A DNA stretch of 64,000 nucleotides from Acanthosoma haemorrhoidale (lineage: Eukaryota; Arthropoda; Insecta; Hemiptera; Acanthosomatidae), in NCBI GenBank assembly GCA_930367205.1, contig OV884015.1:109866509-109930508 (forward strand), in the 5' to 3' direction. Below the pieces are notes generated by a model. The model had not been told where the DNA came from. It did no database searches and saw nothing but the letters and a program-made list of their open reading frames with translations. Shown here piece by piece: positions 10,010 to 19,159 of the stretch. Within the stretch, counting starts at the first letter, position 1. The number at the start of each line of letters is the position of its first letter. A program made the translations under genes and the position numbers.

Positions 10010-11069
10010 ATGCCGAAAGCGTACTCTACCACAAGCCCCCGGAGTAAGTACCTCCAATTCCTTCACCCCCCTAAACTCAAAAGCTCAGTCCGAGGCCAGC
10101 ACATCCGCCGCCCCTGTTGCCCCCAAATCACCACCCCCCGTAATATTAGGGCGGATTAACAGCTACGACCTCACGAGGTTACTAGCTGATAATAACGTCA
10201 AGAACTTTAAAATAGTACAGACACAGCAGAACACAAAGGTGCTCTGCCACAGCGTGCATGACCAACAGCAAACAATTGCTGCAATTAGGGAATCAAAAAT
10301 CCCCTTTCATACGTTCGCCCCCCGTGGTACTAAGCCCAACAAGAAGTACTTGCTACACGGTTTCGATCTCTCTCACCCGATTGAGGAGATAAAAGCCCAC
10401 ATCAATAGCGTGGGTAGCAATATAATCGATGTATATCGATTGCGGCGATCTGACAAAAATGGCGGGAAGACGGAGATCGAGCCGATTCTCGTAATCGGCG
10501 ACCATACTCTCAAGGCGGAGAACTTAAAGCAACTCCGTCATATAAATAATGTGCTCTTTAGAGTGAGCACCTTTCATGACAAAAGAGGCATTCCGATGTG
10601 CCTTAACTGTCAGGAATACGGCCATACAAGACGGTACTGCTTCAAGCAGGCCAAGTGCGTGAGGTGCAGCCAACCTCACGACATAAAAGACTGCCCCAGG
10701 GACGCTTCAATTCCTCTCAAATGCGCCAATTGCGGGGGAAATCATGTCGCGTCGTACCGACAGTGCCCGTACAGGATTAAACTCCTAGAGACCGCAGAAA
10801 TCAAGAAACAGGCACAGAATTTCACAGCCGGGCCGAGAAAAGCTACATTTATGACTGCCCCCCCACCACCACGACAGACTGCCTCCTATGCGCAGATGGC
10901 ATCAGGTAACACCAGGGCTCCGGAAGTAGCACTCCCAGCTCCTCTACCTCAACCCGCTAACAACAATGATGCTATGATGAGTATGATGAGCGCTATGCTC
11001 ACTACCATGAACAATCTCGCCGCACTGGTAGAGCGGCTATTAACACAGTCTGACCGGGTATCCAAATGA
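10010..11069 (+). CDS. LINE ORF1, Gag-like nucleic-acid-binding protein (start frameshifted)
   Basis: ORF1 proteins of Jockey-clade LINEs bind element RNA to form the transposition particle. The body frame runs from about 10050 to TGA at 11067-11069. It carries a conserved pre-domain (PPPVILGRINSYDLTRLL), an RRM-like region and three zinc knuckles at 10598-10780. Their spacings are C-x2-C-x4-H-x4-C (CLNCQEYGHTRRYC), C-x2-C-x3-H-x4-C (CVRCSQPHDIKDC) and C-x2-C-x3-H-x6-C (CANCGGNH...C), the classic Jockey set. The likely initiator ATG at 10010 (MPKAYSTTSP) lies in the neighbouring frame, so a single-base indel near 10045-10055 separates it from the body. The body frame has no ATG before the first knuckle. 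The C-terminus is Ala/Pro/Met-rich. Confidence 0.85.
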
Positions 11070-13732
11070 TGGGTCATAGTATATTAAATTACAACGTTTG
11101 CGGCCTTCGGCCCAAACAAGCTGACGTAGAGACACTTCTACGGTGCCATTCACCAGACGTCGCTGTCCTAACAGACACCCGACTGAAGAAGATTCATTTC
11201 TGCCGATTCGCGGGATATACCGCCTACCGCCACGACACTGAGACCGTCTCTGGAGGAGTAGCAGTGTTAGTGAGGAACGGAGTCCCCTGTAGAAGACTAC
11301 CCCCACCCGTGACCCTAGGCCCCTCCCACTACATCGTAACGCTCCAGTTACGGCTCACAAAAAATATGATAGTGTCAGGAGTCTACAGAAGACCGAGAGC
11401 CAATTGCGACTCGGACAAGCTCCTGCTCACTACGATAGCTCATGACCGAAGGCACGTCATCGTGGGTGACCTAAATGCGAACCACAGTTGGTGGAGCAGT
11501 ACGAGGGCTAACGCCCTCGGCCGTTACATCACAAAGACACCATTTACGGTCATCCACCCAGGATTGCCGACCTTCCGTCATTTCGCTAACCCAGACAGAA
11601 CCTCCACGCCAGACCTGCTCCTGACACAACAGCCACACCGGGTCACCGGATGCTCGGCCTTAGATTTCACCACCTCCGACCATCGGCCTGTTCTCTATGA
11701 ACTAGAAGGCGACATGCCAGAGCCACCTGCTTCTAGGTACAGGTACGATGAGGCCAAATGGGACCTCTACAAGCATCTCATCAAGACCGAGTTGCCCACA
11801 ATCACGCCCCTGAGACACACTTGGGACATAGATTACGCTATCTATCAGCTACAGGACGTCATCGATCGAGCTGCCGATGCATCGATCCCGAAATTTTCTC
11901 CGAAGCCCCCTTCTCTGAGAAAACCTCCGGATCACATCCTACAACTGATTAGACAGCGTAATAACATCAAGAACAGGTGGTTTAGGACCAAAAACAGGGA
12001 CTTAAAACCGGTTTTAAATGCTCTCACAAACCAAGTTAAGTCCCTGATGGCCCAGTGGAAAAATTTGATTTGGGAAGATCGCCTCACCAGTCTCCACGGT
12101 GACCACAAGCAATTGTGGAAGCTTGTGAAGACCTGCAGGTCCAAAAAGAACGGTGTAAGGCTGGCCGTGAACGGGCAGTTCATTCCCACCACCGAACAAG
12201 CGGACATCTTGGCGGCCTATTATGAGGAAGTCAGTCGTGGCCAGGGACAGCCAATAGGAGCCCTCGACCACCCCTCCCCCACCCTCCCTACCACTACCGA
12301 AATCTACACCTCACACCGGCAATGCGCTGCATTCATTCGAAGAACGACCGGCAAGAAGGCCCCAGGTCAGGATTCCATCCAGAACATCCTACTCAAGCAG
12401 CTGCCGAGGAAAGGAATCTCATTCATAACGAACGTGTTGAACTCCTGCTTCAGGCTGCACTATTTCCCCCAGAACTGGAAGCACGCTGTAGTGGTCCCCC
12501 TTCTGAAACCAGCAAAAAGCGGTTATGAGCCATCTCATTACCGCCCCATCAGTCTGCTGACTCAACTCTCGAAGCTGTTCGAGAGAATCATCCACGTACA
12601 TCTCTCCGGGCACTGCGAGTCACAAGAAGTCATCCCACCAGAGCAGACTGGTTTCAGCACAGGCTTAAGCGCGAACAACAACCTGGTGAGATTGCAACAC
12701 CACGTCGCATCGAACGTCCGGAGCAACAGAGCTACCGCTATGATTTCTCTGGACTGTTCGAAAGCTTTCGACTCTGTGGACCACTACATCCTACTTCAAC
12801 GTCTGAGGGAATACGAATTCTCGGATCAGCTGCAGAACCTGATAAGATCCTACCTTACAGGCAGAACTTTTTCGGTTCGTATAGGCACTACGTTTACGAC
12901 CCGAAGAAACTACACTGCCGGTGTCCCCCAAGGATCGGTGCTAGGCCCCCTGCTGTTCAACATTTACACCGCCCACATCGTAGGAGCCTCGTACCCCAAC
13001 TGCGAGGTATCCGCGTATGCAGACGATATAGGTGTTTACAGCACTAGCATCAATCCCTCCAGAGCCCTGAAATTCGCTGAGAGCGCTAGTCAACGGATCT
13101 CCGAGAAACTCGATGCCGTCCACATTCAAGTCAACCCGGCCAAGACGCAAGGAATTATATTCAGTTACAAATCCGGAAAAAAGAAGCTCCCGAAATCCTT
13201 CGTCTTAGGCGGCAAAGAGTGCCCTGTAAGCAACAAGCTGTGCTACCTCGGGATTACCCTCGGTAGGCACTTGTCGTTCACAACTCATCTCGGCAAGAAA
13301 TTAAAGAGTGTTAGGAAGAAATTCTTCAGCCTCGGACACCTACTTCACAGCCCGGCTTTATCGGTACGCCTCAAGCTGCTGATATACCAGAGCGTCCTAA
13401 GACCTGCTTTGATGTATGGGACCCCTCTCTTCAAGTATCTGACTCCTAACACTCTCCAAACGCTCCAGCAATTTCAGAACAGAGTTCTCCGCACCTCCCT
13501 CAAACATACCCCGTTCGACCGAATGAAGGCAGACGAGATGCATAAAAAATTTGAAGTGCTCACCATTCAAGATTTTATCAAGAGAAGGCACATCAAATTT
13601 TTTGACTCACTCAGACATAGCCACAACCCACTATTCTCCGACCTTCAACCACCACCAATGCCCGTCAGATGGAAGCACTGCTGGACCGCCGAAGCCTGGA
13701 GGATGATCGACGTCATTGAACCCGATGACTGA
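11066..13732 (+). CDS. LINE ORF2, AP-type endonuclease plus reverse transcriptase (intact)
   Basis: This 888-residue protein nicks target DNA and reverse-transcribes the element RNA at the nick. The N-terminal endonuclease (about residues 1-230) has NVCGLR, TDTRL, VIVGDLNANHSWW, STPDLLLT and the catalytic TSDHRPV. The reverse transcriptase (about 430-690) shows HYRPISLL, EQTGFSTGLS, MISLDCSKAFDSVDH, GVPQGSVLGPLLFNIY and the active-site YADD near residue 650. The thumb and C-terminal region follow (YLGITLGRHLSFTTHL, RRHIKFFDSLRH). The length is typical for Jockey ORF2, and no internal stop or frameshift is seen. The ATG at 11066 overlaps the ORF1 stop. This is the most intact coding sequence in the window besides the gypsy pol. 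Confidence 0.95.
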   Translation: MMGHSILNYNVCGLRPKQADVETLLRCHSPDVAVLTDTRLKKIHFCRFAGYTAYRHDTETVSGGVAVLVRNGVPCRRLPPPVTLGPSHYIVTLQLRLTKNMIVSGVYRRPRANCDSDKLLLTTIAHDRRHVIVGDLNANHSWWSSTRANALGRYITKTPFTVIHPGLPTFRHFANPDRTSTPDLLLTQQPHRVTGCSALDFTTSDHRPVLYELEGDMPEPPASRYRYDEAKWDLYKHLIKTELPTITPLRHTWDIDYAIYQLQDVIDRAADASIPKFSPKPPSLRKPPDHILQLIRQRNNIKNRWFRTKNRDLKPVLNALTNQVKSLMAQWKNLIWEDRLTSLHGDHKQLWKLVKTCRSKKNGVRLAVNGQFIPTTEQADILAAYYEEVSRGQGQPIGALDHPSPTLPTTTEIYTSHRQCAAFIRRTTGKKAPGQDSIQNILLKQLPRKGISFITNVLNSCFRLHYFPQNWKHAVVVPLLKPAKSGYEPSHYRPISLLTQLSKLFERIIHVHLSGHCESQEVIPPEQTGFSTGLSANNNLVRLQHHVASNVRSNRATAMISLDCSKAFDSVDHYILLQRLREYEFSDQLQNLIRSYLTGRTFSVRIGTTFTTRRNYTAGVPQGSVLGPLLFNIYTAHIVGASYPNCEVSAYADDIGVYSTSINPSRALKFAESASQRISEKLDAVHIQVNPAKTQGIIFSYKSGKKKLPKSFVLGGKECPVSNKLCYLGITLGRHLSFTTHLGKKLKSVRKKFFSLGHLLHSPALSVRLKLLIYQSVLRPALMYGTPLFKYLTPNTLQTLQQFQNRVLRTSLKHTPFDRMKADEMHKKFEVLTIQDFIKRRHIKFFDSLRHSHNPLFSDLQPPPMPVRWKHCWTAEAWRMIDVIEPDD

Positions 13733-14092
13733 ACGAACTACACCCAGCAGAGATATCGAGGCCGATCTCCCGGCCGACTCAACCGAAGCTACAAGACCCC
13801 ATCTACCTGTTTAAGCAGGGTAGACCTTCCGGCCGAGTGGCCGACTTATTTCAGCCCCCTGCCGGGGCGGGCCAGGCTTGACCTGGCCGACAACAAACCA
13901 TTGCCTAGGTACCCCTAGGCTCCACCCTCGGTAGACTCTCACTACCTTCCCGAATCCACCCGCCTCCTTCAGGCATTCCACACCCTATATCCTTCTCATA
14001 CACCCTTCAAATGGGGGACTCCCCTTAGTGAAAGGCACTCATTAGCCCAAAATAATTTTCCCACATCCTAATTTATAAGTTTGAGAGCTAAG

Positions 14093-14121
<29 letters not shown>
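13733..14121 (+). other. LINE 3' UTR and poly(A) tract
   Basis: This is non-coding sequence after the ORF2 stop, ending in about 30 consecutive A's (14091-14120). It contains GC-rich short repeats (CCGGCCGA near 13770 and again near 13830). Confidence 0.85.
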
Positions 14122-14124
<3 letters not shown>

Positions 14125-14868
14125 GGTAAAATACTGACAGACCACTATACCGCAGACAACGCCCCTAGGGGCGGTAACTACCACGATCCTCAGCAGCTGG
14201 AGACAGGTCAGAACTGTATGTTTGTCTCCCCCAAGCAGCTCAAGGCGATTCTTAGCCGGTGTCAGGGAAACCAATCACCAGGGGGCGACGGGGTGCAAAC
14301 TGTATTGCTGAAACAGCTGCCAAGGAGAGGGATTGCCCAACTCCTGAACAGTTTATGCATCAGGTTGCGATACTTCCCGAGAGCGTGGAAACAAGCTATA
14401 TTGTTCCCGCTGCGCAACCCCATCAAGAGAGGTGACCACCCAACCCACTATCACCCGATCAGTCTTCTCCCTCACATGGGGAAGATCCTCGAAAAGAGCT
14501 ACCAGTTCGGAAAATGCTATCATTCCGTACGAGCCAGGTTTTCAGGCTCATCTGAGTACAGAACATCCGCTTGTGAAGATACAGACGAAAGCCACCCTCG
14601 GTACCAACAGGAACACAGCAACTACTATGACGAGCACGCAGGTTTTCAACTCAGTGTCCCACTGGATGCTGACAGCTTTTCGACCGGGAATGCCCAAAGC
14701 AGCTATACACCATGTTGGTTTCCTTATTGGAGAACAGATCGGTGAGGGTAAGGGTGGGTGATAGCCTCCCCAAAATGGGAAAAAAAGCCTTGCCAAAATC
14801 ATTTAGTATAGGAGAGTAAGAGATTCTGCTGTACGGTGCCCCCCTATATACTTTTAGTATATACTGGT
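14122..14868 (+). pseudogene. LINE family B ORF2 fragment
   Basis: Reading across frames gives the region before the reverse transcriptase (DHYTADNAPRGG, SPKQLKAILSRCQG), then SPGGDGVQ, LLKQLPRRGIAQLL, HYHPISLLPHMGKILE and the EPGFQAHLS finger motif in a shifted frame. A stretch around VFNSVSHWML replaces the usual DxxKAFDSV. A large deletion then joins it to LPKSFSIG and LLYGAPLYT near 14840. It is a degraded copy with several frameshifts and lacks YADD. It resembles ORF2 of the upstream full-length element but is clearly a different family. Confidence 0.75.
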
Positions 14869-15026
14869 TATGTACTACCACAGATGTCACATGTGAAAGA
14901 TCTCTCTCCTGTATGAGTTCTTTTGTGTACTACCAAGTTATCAGACTCAGTAAAACCTTTGCCACAGGCGTCACATTTGAAAAGTTTCTCTTCTGAACAC
15001 GGTTTCATATGATCATTCAAACTACT
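14869..15026 (-). pseudogene. C2H2 zinc-finger gene fragment
   Basis: The minus strand encodes NDHMKPCSEEKLFK, then a perfect C2H2 finger (CDACGKGFTESDNLVVHKRT followed by H) and a TGERSF linker into CDIC, where homology stops at the LINE B junction. C-x2-C-x12-H-x3-H spacing and the TGE linker are diagnostic of Krueppel-type DNA-binding proteins. The preceding finger ends H-x3-C, so its last ligand is lost. There is no start, splice site or further finger, so this is most likely a pseudogene fragment or a transduced piece rather than a working exon. Confidence 0.75.
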
Positions 15027-15725
15027 GTTTATTCCTTCCAATTAACGCCACTTTCCAATTCCTGCTCACCTTCGTTTGTGTGATTGTTTGGTTTACCTTC
15101 TCGTTTCAGCAATGTAGACATTAAGACGTTATTGTTTTCTGCTTCTGCGATGGCTGGAGACTTCTCGCAAACTTTTTAACTTAAAAAAAAAATCTTAGAA
15201 CTTAAGATTGTAAGGACTGGATGCTCTTGATGTTCTATAATTACGCTAATCCCCATAGTAAACCTAAATTAGGGTAAAAGCATAAGGGGTTCTTTTCTTT
15301 TTAAACCAGGGCCAGATACTTCAAATATTAATTTTGTGCCATGTACTGAAATGTAGTCCAGGAGGGAAGGGCCTAAGGCATAGGGAGGGTATGGGACAGA
15401 TAGGGCCACCCTTTAGGGATGTAATCCTCTTACAGAGATGGCCAGCTGGACCATGAATCAGGGCGAGGTAGCTGTGTCGCCTGGGAAATTTACAGAATTA
15501 TAGCCAGGTAGCTCGAACCGTTGAGACCATCCTTCGCTATACGGTCATATAAGTCTTAAATAAGAAACCTAAATTATATAGATAAATTAATAGAAAAAAA
15601 ACCGTATTCTGATAATAATGACCTAAAATAAATAATTATCAATTATGGGAAACAAAAAGGAAAGTCACCTAACAAAGTAAAAGTGTAAACCTCAATTTTT
15701 AAAATCTCTCAATAGAAAATAAATT
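15027..15725. other. Mostly AT-rich, no gene recognised
   Basis: A pyrimidine tract plus CAG at about 15429-15440, followed by a short ATGGCCAGCTGG segment, resembles a 3' splice site with a microexon. The following donor (GAG|GTAGCT) is weak. Nothing else is supported. Confidence 0.3.
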
Positions 15726-15727
15726 AC

Positions 15728-16290
15728 TAATTTACAAAGTTATGCTTAAGCCAATCTGGACATACGGAATAGAGCTATGGGGGACAGGAAAACAGTCGAA
15801 CATCAGACGTATCCAATCCTTAGAACAATACAAATGCCCCTTATTACGCCAGCAACAAACCCCTTCATAACGATCCTAATATACCCTACATTCTTGACCT
15901 CCCCTTCAAAGTTCATAAAATTCTATAACTAACCTACCCAACCATCCTAATCCCCTAGCACAGTCATTGCACTACGCCACTCATCCCTATAATCCTTCTC
16001 GGAGACTAAAACGGCAGTGGCCTCATGACCTGCTATAAATGCGTGGGGGTCCTGAAAATGGCCAGTGAGCATCTGAGTGAGCAGCTGAGCATCTGTGGTT
16101 CTCGCGCTCTTGGTCAGCCTCCACTTGCTCGAATCCGGTGACGCGGCCGACGGAGGATTGTGGGCGACCACCCATGACTCCGCTTCCTCTTTCACACCCA
16201 AGGGGGGTGACAACCATGTGGATTTGGGTGATCTCTGGGCTGTTTGTAAACACTGTATGAATGAGCGAGTGAATGAAGATTGTAAATTGG
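15728..16290 (+). mobile_element. LINE family A, 5'-truncated 3' end
   Basis: The plus strand starts inside the ORF2 thumb (LKPIWTYGIELWGT), runs through degraded HSNLxNHPNP-type sequence and reaches the ORF2 end PSRRLKRQWPHDLL followed by TAA at about 16036. About 250 bp of 3' UTR follow. The RRLKRxWPxDLL C-terminus is typical of Jockey-clade ORF2. The same segment recurs many times in the window with the same 3' terminus, which identifies these GC-richer blocks as 5'-truncated LINE copies rather than host exons. Confidence 0.75.
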
Positions 16291-16299
16291 TATGATCGA

Positions 16300-17512
16300 G
16301 ATCAGAACGAGCTCAATCAGCCAAAAGAAAACAACTGAAGTATCATTTTTACCCACTGCTAAAGATTTCTATAACTAGAAAAATTTGTTTTTTATCATCA
16401 ATATAAATTGGGTTTTATCTGCGGCAGTTTTAAATACCTCATGATTTAGGTAATTTATATCTACTTGTAATATTCTTTCATCCGTCTTCTTCCTTTCCGG
16501 GCCGGACAACTGTCATGGAAAATTTATCTCCTAACTTTCTTTAAGTTTTTTTTTTTTGCCTTCCAGTAGGACAGACACATCAAACAGTAATTTGCTAACT
16601 TCTTGACTTGCGGTTATATCCGAATCATATTTTATAACTAAAGCTTTTACTTTTCTTTCTTGACACAGTTTTTTGTTTTCTTTGGTTTGCGCGGTTACGA
16701 TTGCAAAAAAATAGGGGAACTTATCGGAGCACTATTTCAGATTTTACGTTATGTTTTATTATTACAAATGGAGTTTTAACTAAATATAAAACGTTTTGTA
16801 AACCGAATTTGGGGGAATTCGTAACTAATAGAAGATCCTAGACGGAGAAGCTATACTTTATAACAAGTACCAGGTTCATTTATTTATATTAGTTGTATTA
16901 AGAGTGTTATTAAAAATGCTTTACAAAGAAAATCGCGAAGAAAAACAAAACATGAATTTTATTGGAATGGCAATCGAAATTTCCTTATTCCAAGGGACTT
17001 TTTTAACATTATAGTTTAATAATTTTTTAAAAGGTAATTTCCTGTGACAGTTCACGAAAAAAAAAACTATTATTTGATAGAGAGCGACCCAACACATTTC
17101 CGGTCAACAACTGGATGCTCTTTCCAACTACGTTATGCTTGGTAGGGAAAAAAAAAAAAAATCAAATTGCTTGCTTAACCACAAAAAATAAATTAAATCA
17201 ACTATTAAATTTTGGCAAAAGAAATTCCACAATTTTGCAATAAAATGGTTGAATTACTAATTACGCATATGGTGACACATAAATAATCATCGATAAGACC
17301 AATAAGCCCAGTCAGAAGATACAGATTTTTCCGGCCGAACCAACTTCCACAAAATAAACAGTCCTTTATTCTGTATCTATTAAGGAACCTTCTTTAAAAA
17401 AGTCCACACACTTATCATAAATTGAATTTTTCAAATGAGTCAAGGTTTCAATTTTTATAATTATTATAACAACAATCGTCCACTACACCATATAAAAGAT
17501 ATAATCTCGATG
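16300..17512. other. AT-rich stretch, nothing recognised
   Basis: Only homopolymer-rich AT sequence is seen, without transposon ends or coding signatures. Confidence 0.45.
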
Positions 17513-17517
17513 GAAAA

Positions 17518-18170
17518 CAAGATACATGTCTAAGACACTAGTGATATATAAAAAACAAGATGCACGTCTAAGGCACCAGTGATGTATAAAAAACAAGATA
17601 CATGTCTAAGACACCAGTGACATATAAAAAACAAGATACATATCTAAGACACCAGTTATATATAAAAAAAACAAGATACATGTCTAAGACACCAGTGATA
17701 TATAAAAAACAAGATGCACGTCTAAGGCACCAGTGATGTATAAAAAACAAGATACATGTCTAAGACACCAGTGATATATAAAAAACAAGATGCACGTCTA
17801 AGGCACCAGTGATAAATAAAAAACAAGATACATGTCTAAGACACCAGTGACATATAAAAAACAAGATACATGTCTAAGACACCAGTTATATATAAAAAAC
17901 AAGATACATGTCTAAGACACCAGTTATATATAAAAAAAACAAGATACATGTCTAAGACACCAGTTATATATAAAAAAACAAGATACATGTCTAAGACACC
18001 AGTTATATATAAAAAACAAGATACTTGTCTAAGACACCAGTTATATATAAAAAAAACAAGATACATGTCTAAGACACCAGTGACATATAAAAAACAAGAT
18101 ACACGTCTAAGACACCAGTTATATATAAAAAACAAGATACATGTCTAAGACACCAGTTATATATAAAAAA
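17518..18170 (+). repeat. 38-bp minisatellite, 17 copies
   Basis: The unit is CAAGATACATGTCTAAGACA, then CCAGTGATATATAAAAAA, with a variable A-run giving 38-40 bp. Two variant types occur. One has GATACATGTCTAAGACACC, the other GATGCACGTCTAAGGCACC. The second type is confined to the left half, where it alternates irregularly with the first, suggesting local higher-order duplication. Both strands happen to be open for long stretches, but the translated repeats are artefacts of the array. Confidence 0.95.
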
Positions 18171-18199
18171 CGAAAATTCCAATCTAACGAAAAATAACA

Positions 18200-18600
18200 G
18201 ATCCAACATTAGATGATTTGGAGACTTTTTTCCACCGAGTCTTTTGTGGACCGAGAGATCTCTCTTCCTTTCTCTCTGCCTCCTAGAGCCACCGTTAAGG
18301 TCGGAAATTGTCATTTTCTAAAAAATATTTCACCGCCGCCCCCGCCGGCAGCAGGGGGAGACTAGAGTGAGGTGAGTGAAATGAAAAAAGCTATTAGCCC
18401 CGCGAACTGTTTGCCTCAGACAGGAGAGCTTTATTGGGGCCCGAAATAATACCTGCGGGACCTCCAGGATTTCTTGCCAATTTCCAGGCGGCTCCGGCAG
18501 AGGCGGTATTGCTATTGAATAAGGAAACAGGAGGCCCCACCCCCGGATCTTCCCTCTGTAGCGGTCCTTATATAACACCCACTACTCCTGCCAATCACTT
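18200..18600. other. GC-richer non-coding patch
   Basis: It contains ACCGCCGCCCCCGCCGGCAG and GGGGCCCG. A minus-strand frame of about 80 codons is open, but its peptide is not recognised and has no splice-site support. It may be conserved non-coding DNA. Confidence 0.2.
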
Positions 18601-18694
18601 ATAAATGCGCCTTTTAATCTAGCAGGGAAAATCACATCTGGCAAGAATAAACATACCATAAACATTTTTTTATTCGTGTACAATTATACATTTA

Positions 18695-18802
18695 GTGTAT
18701 TTAAGATTCTTGAACTCATCACTTCCAAGTTCATGAAATTCCATAGCAACCTATACAACCACCCGAATCCCGTAGCATTGTCATTGTACCGCACCACAAC
18801 TA
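18695..18802 (+). mobile_element. LINE family A ORF2 C-terminal scrap
   Basis: CTTCCAAGTTCATGAAATTC, followed by HSNLYNHPNPVALSL in translation, matches the family A ORF2 end seen at 24880 and 60350. The match is lost after about 18802. Confidence 0.6.
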
Positions 18803-19033
18803 GCACCTTTTTCGAAAAGGTTTCTTCCTCGTGGACGACGGTCGCTTGGGGCCCTACAACGCGATAGGGTCTCCCTCAGTGATCCAGTCTGCCTCTCTCC
18901 GGTTCACACTCACCTTTGGGATCCGGGCTTTTTTCGCCTACCCTTAGATACCGAGTGGGAATTCGTGATCATTCCAAGACCACATGGACTACCTACAATA
19001 CCTACCCTGTACCTCTTCTCCTGAACATAGTGC

Positions 19034-19159
19034 ATTGTCAGGGCAAATGTCTATCAAATATGGAGTCAGATAGTAAAACTGTCATGAAACGATTGTCCAG
19101 GTCATAGCCTAATCACTAGGGCTAGGGTAACTAGGCCACCCTCGTGACGACCCGACAGT
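19034..19159 (-). repeat. Short interspersed repeat with TGTCGGG/CCCGACA termini
   Basis: On the minus strand the copy runs from ACTGTCGGGTCGTCACGAGG to GCCCTGACAAT. It matches 54219-54370 closely and 35767-35910 more loosely. The TG...CA ends and short inverted termini fit either a solo LTR or a MITE. Confidence 0.65.

Larger units (their letters stand above)
9850..14121 (+). mobile_element. Nearly full-length Jockey-clade LINE with poly(A) tail
   Basis: The element holds ORF1 (Gag-like) and ORF2 (endonuclease and reverse transcriptase), a 3' UTR of about 360 bp and an oligo-A tract at about 14091-14120. ORF1 and ORF2 overlap by ATGA, a layout used for termination-reinitiation. Composition is GC-richer than its surroundings. 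The 5' boundary is approximate: the 5' UTR seems to start near CAGTGGCGC at about 9855. A possible short target-site duplication (TGGTAAA) lies near 9831 and again just after the poly(A), but it is weak. The element sits directly upstream of a LINE family B fragment and may have inserted into it. Confidence 0.9.

Noticed and set aside
15429..15480. Microexon after a TTACAG acceptor
   Set aside because: The donor (GTAGCT) is weak and the segment is only about 31 bases, with nothing else to support it.
17568..18148. Long hydrophobic or Lys-rich frames on both strands
   Set aside because: They are translations of the 38-bp minisatellite.
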